Source of the DNA: Archangium sp. | Lineage (GTDB): Bacteria; Myxococcota; Myxococcia; Myxococcales; Myxococcaceae | Assembly (NCBI GenBank): GCA_030681645.1 | Contig: JAUXRX010000052.1 | Location: 124,001-188,000, forward strand | Direction: 5' to 3' | Length of the DNA stretch: 64,000 nt | Part shown: positions 53,775 to 61,220 of the stretch, in pieces | How the letters are laid out: each line of letters begins with the position of its first letter | Position numbering within the stretch: the stretch's first letter is position 1 | Notes under the pieces: generated by a model | What the model saw: the letters and a program-made list of their open reading frames with translations, nothing else | Databases searched by the model: none | What the model was told of the DNA's origin: nothing | Position numbers and translations under genes: made by a program

Positions 53775-55222
53775 CGCTGCACCGGGGAGTACGTCGTTGC
53801 GTTGAACCACCACTCCACGCTCACGCCGACGTAGTGCTCGACCCCGCGCTGCGAGGCGACGTCGTCGACGGCGTAGAAGGACCGCGCGCCTGCATCACGC
53901 AGTGACAGCGCGTAGACGAGGCGGAGCTGCGGCCGATTGAAGAGCCCCTGGCCGAGCGGCGAGAAGTACGGCATCACGCCCAGCTGCGTCACCCCGCCCG
54001 AGCGGAGCGCGCCCGTCGACGGGTCGACCAGCGAGTACACGCGGCGCTGGTACGAGGCCTCGGCCGCCAGCCCGAAGTACTTCGTCGCGTACCACTGCCC
54101 GCGCACGCTCACCGCGCCCTCGTCGTACTTCTGCGCGCTCACCTTCGAGATGCCCGCGTCACGCACCAGGTCGACGTACGCGCCGACCAGCACGCCGAGC
54201 TGCGCGGTGTCCCACCCGCCGGCGATCGCCACGCGCGTCGAGCTCGCGCCGCGGGTGGTCTTGTCGTTGGCGGTGGTGAGCGGCGTGGTGAGCTCGTCGT
54301 AGACGCCCAGGCCGATCGCCTGCCGCACCCAGAAGTGGAGGAAGCGGTTGTCGGGCAACCACCCGGTGAGCTGGCCGCCCACCACGAGCCCCCAGTCAGC
54401 GGGGAGCGCGGTCTCGTCACCGGTCTGCGTGTTTCGCGAGACGCCCCCGCTGAGCTGGTGGCCTTCGCCGTAGAGCGACGCCTTGAAGCCACCCGCGCCC
54501 ACCGGGAGCTCGTGGAGCAACTTGACGCTCTCGATCAGCCTCGGGCGATCGAGCCGGGCCACGCTCACCGCGCCGAAGCCGAGCGGGTTGGTGGCCACCA
54601 CCGCCTGCGACTGCGAGGGAATGTCGAGGCGCTGCAGGCCCACGTGGCCCTGCAGCGTGGTGTGGGCACCGAAGCGGTAGCGGAAGCCGCCGCCCACGGT
54701 GTTGAGGTCGTCGAGCGGCCAGAAGTTGAGCAGGTAGACGTCGTCGCCCCGGTACATGCGGCTACCGGCCCAGAGCGAGAGGTCGCCGATGGTGCCCTCG
54801 GCGTAGAGGTTTCGCAGCGCGAGGTGCTGGGTGAGGTCGCCCGAGAAGTGGAAGAACGGCGCGAAGAAGGCGAGCGTGGTGACGACGCGGCTCTTCACCG
54901 GGCCGAAGGTGTCTTCGCGGCGCAGCTCGAGCTCGGCGTAGCCCTCTTCGATGAGGCGCGGGCCGTGCGAGACGACGTTGACGCCGCGGCCGAGCCGGCC
55001 GGTGAGGTCGCTGCCCACGCCCAGCCGGCCGTACGAGCCGAACTCGAAGCGCCCGTTGAGGAAATCGACGCCGGGTGCCGGTGCTTCCGCGAAGGCAAGC
55101 GACGAGCAGAGCAACGCGAAGAGAATGGTCTCCCTCTCCCTGCGCCAGCGGGGAACGGCGAACTCGCGCCTCGAGGGAAAGGAGGGTCGGGGTGAGGGGC
55201 CTGATTCAGTCATGGTGTTCAC
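53771..55222 (-). CDS. lamB: Maltoporin-like outer-membrane porin (LamB family)
   Basis: 483 residues from ATG 55222, overlapping the amylase stop at 55219 by ATGA. The mature part has the LamB-type barrel texture: FLNGRFEFGSYGRLGVGSDL, LRNLYAEGTIGDLSLWAGSR, MYRGDDVYLLNFWPLDD, QLRLVYALSLRDAG, and an aromatic-rich end (VGVSVEWWFN). It lets maltodextrins cross the outer membrane. Residues ~8-31 (SGPSPRPSFPSRREFAVP...) are encoded by a palindromic element inserted before the hydrophobic core of the signal peptide (TILFALLCSSLAFA), giving an unusually long, arginine-rich n-region. Confidence 0.85.
   Translation of the reverse strand: MNTMTESGPSPRPSFPSRREFAVPRWRRERETILFALLCSSLAFAEAPAPGVDFLNGRFEFGSYGRLGVGSDLTGRLGRGVNVVSHGPRLIEEGYAELELRREDTFGPVKSRVVTTLAFFAPFFHFSGDLTQHLALRNLYAEGTIGDLSLWAGSRMYRGDDVYLLNFWPLDDLNTVGGGFRYRFGAHTTLQGHVGLQRLDIPSQSQAVVATNPLGFGAVSVARLDRPRLIESVKLLHELPVGAGGFKASLYGEGHQLSGGVSRNTQTGDETALPADWGLVVGGQLTGWLPDNRFLHFWVRQAIGLGVYDELTTPLTTANDKTTRGASSTRVAIAGGWDTAQLGVLVGAYVDLVRDAGISKVSAQKYDEGAVSVRGQWYATKYFGLAAEASYQRRVYSLVDPSTGALRSGGVTQLGVMPYFSPLGQGLFNRPQLRLVYALSLRDAGARSFYAVDDVASQRGVEHYVGVSVEWWFNATTYSPVQR
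55131..55200. repeat. Palindromic element copy 11, long variant
   Basis: CCCTCTCCCTGCGCCAGCGG, GGAACGGCGAACTCGCGCCT, CGAGGGAAAGGAGGGTCGGG, GTGAGGGG. The insert AACGGCGAACTCGCGCCTCG is absent from the ordinary copies and also present at 57459-57528. Confidence 0.9.
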
Positions 55223-57336
55223 CTGGCCTTGAGGAGGAGGACACCGCGCGCAGGCACGGTGACGGACGGTCCGTTGAGCGACGCGCCGTCGAGGAGGTCT
55301 TCGAGCGCAGCCGCAGGCAGCCCCGAGAGCGAGGCGCTCGCGTCACCGCGGTTGATGGCGACGTAGACGGTCTCGTCGCTGCTCTGCATCGAGTACAGCC
55401 AGGTGTCGTTGCCGACGTTGAGGGTGCTCCGCGTGCCGCGACGCAGCGCCGGATGCAGCGCGCGCGCCGTGCCCAGCTTCTGCAGCTTCGCGCGCAGCCA
55501 GAGCTGATCAACCGAGAGCCCCGCCCACGGCATCACCCGGCGGTTGTCCGGATCTCCGCAGCCCGCCAGGCCCAGCTCGTCGCCGTAGTAGACGAGCGGC
55601 GCGCCGCGACTGGTGAACAACACCCCGAAGGCCACCGCGACCCGCTCATACGGCGCGCGCCCGCTCACCACACCCGGCCCCGACCACGCGCAATTGGCGC
55701 CGTTGTCGTATTCGCCCCAGCGCGCGGGCCGCTCGCCCATGTGGATGATGCGGCCGAGATCGTGATTTCCGATCCACGTACTCATCACCGCGTTCGCTCC
55801 GTAGAACGAGTCGTTGCCGTCCATGAAGCCCTTCAAGTTGGACAGCGGCTCGGCACCACGCACGGTGGCCTGCAGCAGCACGCGCCGGAGCGGGAAGTCG
55901 AACTGCCCGTCGAGCTTCGTGGCCGGGTCGATGAACGAGCGCAGGTAGCCCTGGTTCCCGAAGTCGTAGGTCTCTCCCACCATGTAGAAGCGCTGCCGCG
56001 GGCTCTGCGTAGCGTGCACCTGCGCCTCGAGCGCCTGGCGCAGCGCGGGCAGCCACGAGCCGTCCACGTGCTTGATGGCGTCGGCGCGGATGCCGTCGAA
56101 GCCCACCCGCTTCACCCAGTCGACCACGTTGTTCACCGAGTAGGTGCGCGCCGCGGCGTTGGTGAAGTCCCAGTGCGGGAGATACGGGGTGAACCAGCAG
56201 CGGTGGCCCTGGGAATTCCACGGGCACACGCCGCTGTCGTTGCACACACACTCGCCGCCGTTGAACTGCAGCGGGTAGAACCACGAGGGGTGCTGGCGGA
56301 ACACCTCGCTGTCGAGGTGCACGTGCACCATCGCGTAGTCGAGCAGCACCTTGAGCCCCGCGGCGTGCGCCTCGTCCACCAGCTCCTTCAGGTCGGCCTC
56401 GGTGCCGAAGCAGCGCTCGGCCCGCGTGACGTCGCTGGGCCAGTAGCCGTGGTACGCGGAGTACTGCCGCCCATCGCCGCCCGCGCCCGAGCCGTCGAAG
56501 TTCTCCACCACGTCGGTGAGCATCAGGGTGTTGACGCCCAGCTCCTGGAAGTAGCCGGCGCGGAGCTTCTGCGTCACGCCCTTCCAGTCACCGCCCGCGT
56601 AGTTCGCCGCGCCCTGCACGCCGGCGACGTTGCAGTTGTTGGCCGCATCGCCGTCGAAGAAGCGATCGACGAACACCGAGTAGATGACCGAGTCGCGCCA
56701 ATCGAACACGCCGGGGGTGGTGACAGGCGCGGCGCAGGTGAAGGTGGCCGGGCACGTGGTGGCGGCGAGCTCGCTGTTGGTGATGCCGTCGGTGGTGGCG
56801 GTGGCGGGGTTCGAGGGATCGAGGATCCAACTCGAGCCGTCGAGCACGAACTTGTATTGCACCGCGCGGCCCCACGGCACTGACACGCTGCCTCTCCACG
56901 TCACGCCGCTCTTCGTGAGGGGAACACCCTGCGTCCAGCCGTCGTCGGCGAAGTCGCCGCGCACGGACACCGAGGTCTCGCTGCCCGCGGTGAGGGTGAA
57001 CTCCACGGGGCAGCGCTTGAGCGCGTCGGTGCACATCGGTTGCGTTGCTCCACCGCCACCGCCACCGCCACCGCCGCCAGTCTCGCCGCCACCGCCCGTG
57101 GCCTGGCCTCCTCCACCGCCGCTCCCGCCGTTGCCTGCGCCGACGCCTGCGCCAGTCCCTGCGCCCGTGCCAGCACCGGTCCCCGCGCCGGTGCCGGCGC
57201 CCGCGCCCGAGGTCTGCTCACGAGGGCCGGGGTCGAAGCGCTCGCGCTCCTCGCCGAGGGGTGGGCGGGTGGTGGTGTCGCCGCACGCGACGAGCGCGAG
57301 GACGGTGAGGGAGATGAGGCGTGGGCGAATGATCAT
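55219..57336 (-). CDS. GH13 alpha-amylase lipoprotein with N-terminal carbohydrate-binding-type domain
   Basis: 705 residues from ATG 57336. Lipobox VACG (Cys 18). A Gly/Thr hinge with GTGAGTGAG units (~42-100) leads to an E-set domain at ~105-200 (CPVEFTLTAGSETSVSVRGD, PWGRAVQYKFVLDGSSWILD), the glycogen-binding type seen before amylases. The GH13 barrel follows (~215-620): DWRDSVIYSVFVDRFFDGD, LLDYAMVHVHLDS, GIRADAIKHV (nucleophile Asp), FYMVGETYDF (Glu) and TWIGNHDLGR (Asp), then domain C. First gene of the glucan operon. In the usual VTNH motif the second conserved region reads AMVHVH, which may affect specificity. Confidence 0.93.
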   Translation of the reverse strand: MIIRPRLISLTVLALVACGDTTTRPPLGEERERFDPGPREQTSGAGAGTGAGTGAGTGAGTGAGVGAGNGGSGGGGGQATGGGGETGGGGGGGGGGATQPMCTDALKRCPVEFTLTAGSETSVSVRGDFADDGWTQGVPLTKSGVTWRGSVSVPWGRAVQYKFVLDGSSWILDPSNPATATTDGITNSELAATTCPATFTCAAPVTTPGVFDWRDSVIYSVFVDRFFDGDAANNCNVAGVQGAANYAGGDWKGVTQKLRAGYFQELGVNTLMLTDVVENFDGSGAGGDGRQYSAYHGYWPSDVTRAERCFGTEADLKELVDEAHAAGLKVLLDYAMVHVHLDSEVFRQHPSWFYPLQFNGGECVCNDSGVCPWNSQGHRCWFTPYLPHWDFTNAAARTYSVNNVVDWVKRVGFDGIRADAIKHVDGSWLPALRQALEAQVHATQSPRQRFYMVGETYDFGNQGYLRSFIDPATKLDGQFDFPLRRVLLQATVRGAEPLSNLKGFMDGNDSFYGANAVMSTWIGNHDLGRIIHMGERPARWGEYDNGANCAWSGPGVVSGRAPYERVAVAFGVLFTSRGAPLVYYGDELGLAGCGDPDNRRVMPWAGLSVDQLWLRAKLQKLGTARALHPALRRGTRSTLNVGNDTWLYSMQSSDETVYVAINRGDASASLSGLPAAALEDLLDGASLNGPSVTVPARGVLLLKAR

Positions 57337-57458
57337 GTCGAAGCTCCGCGCGGGCGCGTGAGCACGGCGCGTGCCGCGCGCGAACCCCGTGGAACCCCTT
57401 GCGGCGAAGCCCCGGGAAGGAGCCTCCAGGGACGCGAGTCCTCCGTTCGGGACTCAAC

Positions 57459-57528
57459 TCCCTCTCCCTGCGGCAGCGGGGAACGGCGAACTCGCGCCTC
57501 GAGGGGAAGGAGGGCTGGGGTGAGGGGC
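57459..57528. repeat. Palindromic element copy 12, long variant
   Basis: CCCTCTCCCTGCGGCAGCGG, GGAACGGCGAACTCGCGCCT, CGAGGGGAAGGAGGGCTGGG, GTGAGGGG. It lies in the divergent promoter region of the glucan locus, 26 bp before the stand-alone binding lipoprotein. Just upstream, GAGTCC/GGACTC (57435-57454) is a small inverted repeat. The rest of the 218-bp gap shows no clear operator. Confidence 0.9.
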
Positions 57529-57554
57529 GAACTGCCGTAGAGTCACAGCGCCTG

Positions 57555-57956
57555 ATGCGATTCCCGCTGCTCGTCCTCGCCCTCTGCGGCTGCACCCTGA
57601 CGCCCATCCCCGACGTGTCGTCGGAGTGGCTGGAGCCCTGCGACCCGAGCCTGCGCCAGTGCGTGGTGCCCTTTCGGCTCAACGCCACCACCGAGACCTC
57701 GGTCGAGCTGCGTGGCGACTTTCGCGACGGCGGCTGGGTGCAGGGCGAGCCGATGGTGAAGGACGGCGGCGTCTGGGAAGCGAGCATCACCGCCGGCTGG
57801 GGCAGCCCGGTTCAGTACAAGTTCTTCATCGACGGAAACCGCTGGCTGCTCGACCCGGCGAACCCGAAGAGCGTGCCCGACGGCAAGGGCAACACCAACA
57901 GCCTGCTCGAGAACATCAGCTGCGCGAAGTGGACCTGCGTGCCTTCGACGCGGTGA
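57555..57956 (+). CDS. Stand-alone carbohydrate-binding-type lipoprotein
   Basis: 133 residues from ATG 57555. Signal with lipobox LCGC (Cys 13). The rest is one E-set domain: CVVPFRLNATTETSVELRGD, GGWVQGEPMVKDGG, WGSPVQYKFFIDGNRWLLD, PANPKSVPDGKGNTNSLLEN, ISCAKWTC. Line by line it matches the N-terminal domain of the divergent amylase (VQYKFVLDGSSWILDP and TTDGITNSEL there), so one was copied from the other. No catalytic domain. A likely role is holding starch or glycogen at the cell surface, as substrate-binding lipoproteins do in other surface systems. Confidence 0.8.
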   Translation: MRFPLLVLALCGCTLTPIPDVSSEWLEPCDPSLRQCVVPFRLNATTETSVELRGDFRDGGWVQGEPMVKDGGVWEASITAGWGSPVQYKFFIDGNRWLLDPANPKSVPDGKGNTNSLLENISCAKWTCVPSTR

Positions 57957-58922
57957 CTACCAGCCGCACTTCGAGTTGCTGCCTCCACCGCTGAGCAGCA
58001 ATGCGAACGTGGTGAGATGATCCGTGGTGCCGCACAGGACATCTCTGGCACCCATCGTCTTCTTGTCCAGGCAGTCGTCCTGGCATTGCCACTTCGAGGC
58101 CGCCTCGTCGAAGTACGCGAGGCAGGCACCTTCGCGCGGAGTCCCCGCCTTCACGTCGACGCAGAGCTCGAGCACGTCGCCCGGTCGAAAGGGCGTCACC
58201 GCGAGATCGAACACCACCCCGGACCAGGGCAGCTTCTCGTCTGACGGGCGCACCGGCGTCGCCCGCTGGGTGACGGCGCGCGGGACGCCGGCCAGGTGCA
58301 CGGTGGTCAGGCGCACGTCCATGCCGGTGGCTGCGGCCACCTGGTCGTCGGAGAGGAGCTTGGTGTCGGTCACCGGGTTCCGCGTGAGGCACACGCCCCG
58401 GCCGGTGCACGCCGCGCCGCCGCAGCAGAGCAACGAGTCGGGCTCGGTCGCCGCGCGCCCCACGAAGGCCTTGCTCAGGTGCGTGGTGAGCGCGTGCACC
58501 TTGCCGTCGGTGCCCCACCACGTCGGCACCGGCGCGAAGGTGCCGTCGGCCTGCGTCCAGTACACGATGGGCAGCTCTGCGCCGACCGGAGGCGTGGTGA
58601 GGGTGAACGTCACCGAGACCTCGCTCGCGAACGTGGTGCCGTCGGGCCCGAAGTCGAAGACAGGGGTCAGGGGCGTGACGCCCGCGAGCGCAGGCGGGGC
58701 CTCGGAGGTGCGCTGCACGTCGAGCTCCACGGTCGTGGTGAGCGCACCCGCGGGCACCTCGAGGTGCAAGCCCTCGACGTCGAGCGCGCCGCCCGTCGTA
58801 CCCACCACGACCTTCGGCTGGCCGGCGTCGAGCGCGCCCGCGTCGGGCACCGGCGTCATGGGCTGCGAACAGCCGGAGAGGAGAACCAGCGCGAGGACGA
58901 CGGTCGAGGTGAGTCGGGACAT
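57957..58922 (-). CDS. Lipoprotein with ZU5-like domain
   Basis: 321 residues from ATG 58922. Lipobox LLSGC (Cys 18). Residues ~45-140 show the ZU5-type pattern (TGGALDVEGLHLEVPAGALT, PLTPVFDFGPDGTTFASEVS, VYWTQADGTFAPVPTWW). The C-terminal half is Cys-rich (SLLCCGGAACTGRGVCLTRN, CVDVKAGTPREGACLAYF, CQDDCLDKKTMG). Tail-to-tail with the binding lipoprotein, 0 bp apart. Probably a surface structural protein. No promoter is obvious in the 102 bp to the next gene. Confidence 0.7.
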   Translation of the reverse strand: MSRLTSTVVLALVLLSGCSQPMTPVPDAGALDAGQPKVVVGTTGGALDVEGLHLEVPAGALTTTVELDVQRTSEAPPALAGVTPLTPVFDFGPDGTTFASEVSVTFTLTTPPVGAELPIVYWTQADGTFAPVPTWWGTDGKVHALTTHLSKAFVGRAATEPDSLLCCGGAACTGRGVCLTRNPVTDTKLLSDDQVAAATGMDVRLTTVHLAGVPRAVTQRATPVRPSDEKLPWSGVVFDLAVTPFRPGDVLELCVDVKAGTPREGACLAYFDEAASKWQCQDDCLDKKTMGARDVLCGTTDHLTTFALLLSGGGSNSKCGW

Positions 58923-59024
58923 GGCGGAGGTCTCCACTGCGGGGCGGCGCGCATAGCGGCACTGCGTGGGAATGTCGACACAGGAGCCCGTTCGCCCCCC
59001 AGCGGCCGTTTGCCTCTCCCCGAT

Positions 59025-59858
59025 TCACCACACGCCGACGAGCTGCAGCGAGGTGCCCAGCGGCACGAGCGTCACGGCGGGCCGGGCCTCGGGCTGGCTC
59101 GCCCACCACCACCAGGAGATACCCGCGGCCACCGCGCTCGCGAGGCCCACCACCAGCGACACGTCGGCCACGATGAACTCGCGCGAGATGGCCGCGGCCT
59201 CGGCGGGGTCACAGGTCTTCGTCGCCGCACACGGCTGCGCCACCAGCGTCGCGAGCCGGCCCTTGCCCGATAAGCCGAACAGCGTGAAGCCGAGCCCACC
59301 TGCGACGGCACCGGCGGTGAAGAGGACCGGCACCGCGACCGACCGCCGCGCCCCGGGCACCGGCGCCGCCGGGGTGGTGACGGCAGGCGGACTCACGGGT
59401 GCCGCGCCGGCCTCGAGCTCGAAGACCACCACGCGGTTCTTCTCACCCTGCACCACCACGAGCCGCTTCGTTCGCTGCGCGCCGTGGGACTCCACCGTCA
59501 CGTCGTGTTCGCCGGGCTCGATGTCCTGCGGCCGGCCGGTGAGGCGGTCGAGCCACGGCGCGCCGTCGATCCGCACCAGCGCCCGCGACTGGTCGACGCC
59601 GCCGACGCGCACCACGATGTTGATGCTGGGCATCGCGGCCATCACCTCTTCCAGCCAGCGCGTGCAGTCCGCGCTCACCACCTGGGGACAGGAAGGCGCG
59701 CTGCACAGCTCGAGCTCCTGCCGGGCCGAGAAGAGCGCGCCCTGCTTGAGGTGCTCCTGGCCCGCGCCGCTGGCGACGACACACTCCTGCACCGAGGGAG
59801 GGGTCGCCGCATGGGCCCACGCGCTGAGCAACACCGTCATCGTCAGGAAGCGCTTCAC
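59025..59858 (-). CDS. Exported protein with two C-terminal membrane helices (pair 3)
   Basis: 277 residues from GTG 59858, overlapping the kinase stop (59855). Signal peptide (FLTMTVLLSAWAHA), then a Cys-paired N-terminal domain (CVVASGAGQEHLKQGALFSA, CSAPSCPQVVSADC), a PEGA-like segment (SINIVVRVGGVDQSRALVRI, DIEPGEHDVTVESHG), a Pro/Ala linker, and two helices (VPVLFTAGAVAGGLGFTLFGL; FIVADVSLVVGLASAVAAGI) with a ~40-residue loop holding two Cys. It is translationally coupled to the pair-3 kinase, so a role in the same pathway (input or output in the envelope) is likely. Confidence 0.75.
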   Translation of the reverse strand: MKRFLTMTVLLSAWAHAATPPSVQECVVASGAGQEHLKQGALFSARQELELCSAPSCPQVVSADCTRWLEEVMAAMPSINIVVRVGGVDQSRALVRIDGAPWLDRLTGRPQDIEPGEHDVTVESHGAQRTKRLVVVQGEKNRVVVFELEAGAAPVSPPAVTTPAAPVPGARRSVAVPVLFTAGAVAGGLGFTLFGLSGKGRLATLVAQPCAATKTCDPAEAAAISREFIVADVSLVVGLASAVAAGISWWWWASQPEARPAVTLVPLGTSLQLVGVW

Positions 59859-61156
59859 AGACACTCGACCTTGTACCGCTTCACGCCCTGCGCATCGATG
59901 ACGTACGGCGGGTTGCAGCTGGGCTTCGGCGGCGGCTTCTTCTCGAGCACGGGGCGCGGTGGCCTGGAGCCTGGCATTGCTGCGTCGACTCCTGCGTCGA
60001 CTCCTGCATCGACTCCTGCATCGACTCCTGCGTCGACTCCGGCGTCGATTCCGGCGCCCCTCACCCCGACCCTCTCCCCCCCTGCGGGGGGAGAGGGAGA
60101 CAGGAACCACCAGGCGGCGACGACCAGCGCGACGGCGAGCAGGCCCATCCACGCTCCGCCGCGCGGCTCGGGCTTCTGCGTGGAGGTGGGCTTCGACGGG
60201 ACGACGACCTCGAGGGTGGCCAGCGCCTGCACCAGCTGCTGCCGCGCCTCGAGCGTGTCGCCCACGAGTGACTTCACCCAGGCGGCCACCTCCGAGGCGG
60301 TCGCCACGCCGCACGCCTCGATTGCGTCGGCCAGCTCGGCGGCGGTGGCGAAGCGGGACTCCGGGTCGCGTTGCAGCGTTCGATCGAGCACGGCCTGCAG
60401 GGGCGGCGAATCCACGCCCACCGAGGCGAGCGTGGGCACGCGGCACAACAACACCTGACTGAGCAGCGCCGCCTCGTTCGCCCCCTGGAAGAGCTGCCGG
60501 CCGGCGAGGCATTCCCACAGCACCACGCCCGCGGTGAAGAGGTCCGAGCGGCGGCTCGCCTCGCCGTGCACCTGCTCGGGCGAGAGGTAGGCGAGCTTGC
60601 CCTTGAGCTGCCCGTCGGTGGTGCCCTGCAGCCGCCCCCGCGCGCGCGCCACGCCGAAGTCGGCCACGCGCGCCACGCCGTTGACGTCGACGATGACGTT
60701 GTGAGGGGAGAGGTCGCGGTGCACCAGCTCGAGCGGCTGCCCATCTTCGCCCCGCGCGTCGTGGGCCGCGTGGAGCCCGCGCAGCGCGCCCACCAGGATC
60801 GCGGTCACCACCCGCGGGGGCGGCCTGGTGCCGAGCTCGCGGCACCTGGTGAGCAGGCGCTCGAGCGACTCGCCGTGCACGTACTCGAGGACGAGGAAGA
60901 GCTCGTCGCCTTCCTCCACCACGTCGAGCGTCTGCACCACGTTCCCGTGGTGCACGAGCGCCGCGAGCCGCGCCTCGTCGATGAGCATGGCTCGCGCCTG
61001 CGGGCTGCCGGCGAAGGCGCCCAGCATGCGCTTGATCGCCACCGTGCGGCGGAAGCCCACCGGCCCGTCGAGCCGGCCGAGGTGCACGCTGGCCATGCCG
61101 CCGACCGCGAATGGCGCGCCGAGCACATACCGACCAAGGCTGCGGGTGACGGCCAT
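59855..61156 (-). CDS. Membrane Ser/Thr kinase (pair 3)
   Basis: 433 residues from ATG 61156, with GGAGG about 12 nt upstream. Kinase domain ~10-280: FAVGGMASVHLG loop, VAIKRM lysine, HRDLSPHN, VADFGVAR, YLSPEQVHG. One membrane helix follows (WMGLLAVALVVAAWWFL), then a palindromic-element-encoded stretch (SPSPPAGGERVGVRGAG), five to six Gly-Val-Asp-Ala units and a C-terminal tail SCNPPYVIDAQGVKRYKVEC, a short Cys motif seen at the ends of related kinases. There is no PEGA domain. The FHA activator lies upstream on the same strand, but a strong terminator hairpin separates them. Confidence 0.9.
   Translation of the reverse strand: MAVTRSLGRYVLGAPFAVGGMASVHLGRLDGPVGFRRTVAIKRMLGAFAGSPQARAMLIDEARLAALVHHGNVVQTLDVVEEGDELFLVLEYVHGESLERLLTRCRELGTRPPPRVVTAILVGALRGLHAAHDARGEDGQPLELVHRDLSPHNVIVDVNGVARVADFGVARARGRLQGTTDGQLKGKLAYLSPEQVHGEASRRSDLFTAGVVLWECLAGRQLFQGANEAALLSQVLLCRVPTLASVGVDSPPLQAVLDRTLQRDPESRFATAAELADAIEACGVATASEVAAWVKSLVGDTLEARQQLVQALATLEVVVPSKPTSTQKPEPRGGAWMGLLAVALVVAAWWFLSPSPPAGGERVGVRGAGIDAGVDAGVDAGVDAGVDAGVDAAMPGSRPPRPVLEKKPPPKPSCNPPYVIDAQGVKRYKVECL
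60057..60101. repeat. Palindromic element copy 13, inside kinase gene
   Basis: CCCCTCACCCCGACCCTCTC, CCCCCCTGCGGGGGGAGAGG, GAGAC. It is in frame right after the membrane helix, as in the other two membrane kinases. Confidence 0.9.
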
Positions 61157-61186
61157 TTCGCGCGCATCCTCCCTCAAGCGGAGTGG

Positions 61187-61218
61187 AAAAAGGGGACAGG
61201 CTGCCTGTCCCCTTTTTT
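61187..61218. terminator. Bidirectional intrinsic terminator
   Basis: AAAAAGGGGACAGG and CCTGTCCCCTTTTT pair perfectly (14 bp, 3-nt loop CTG), with T-runs on both strands. It follows the stop of the pair-3 activator (61221) by 2 bp on the minus strand and precedes the kinase start. It is the best terminator in the window. It limits read-through from the activator to the kinase. Confidence 0.9.
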
Positions 61219-61220
61219 CA

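Noticed and set aside
61187-61218. Attachment site or mobile-element end
   Set aside because: The sequence is a perfect hairpin with T-runs directly after a stop codon, so an intrinsic terminator explains it fully; no integrase is near.
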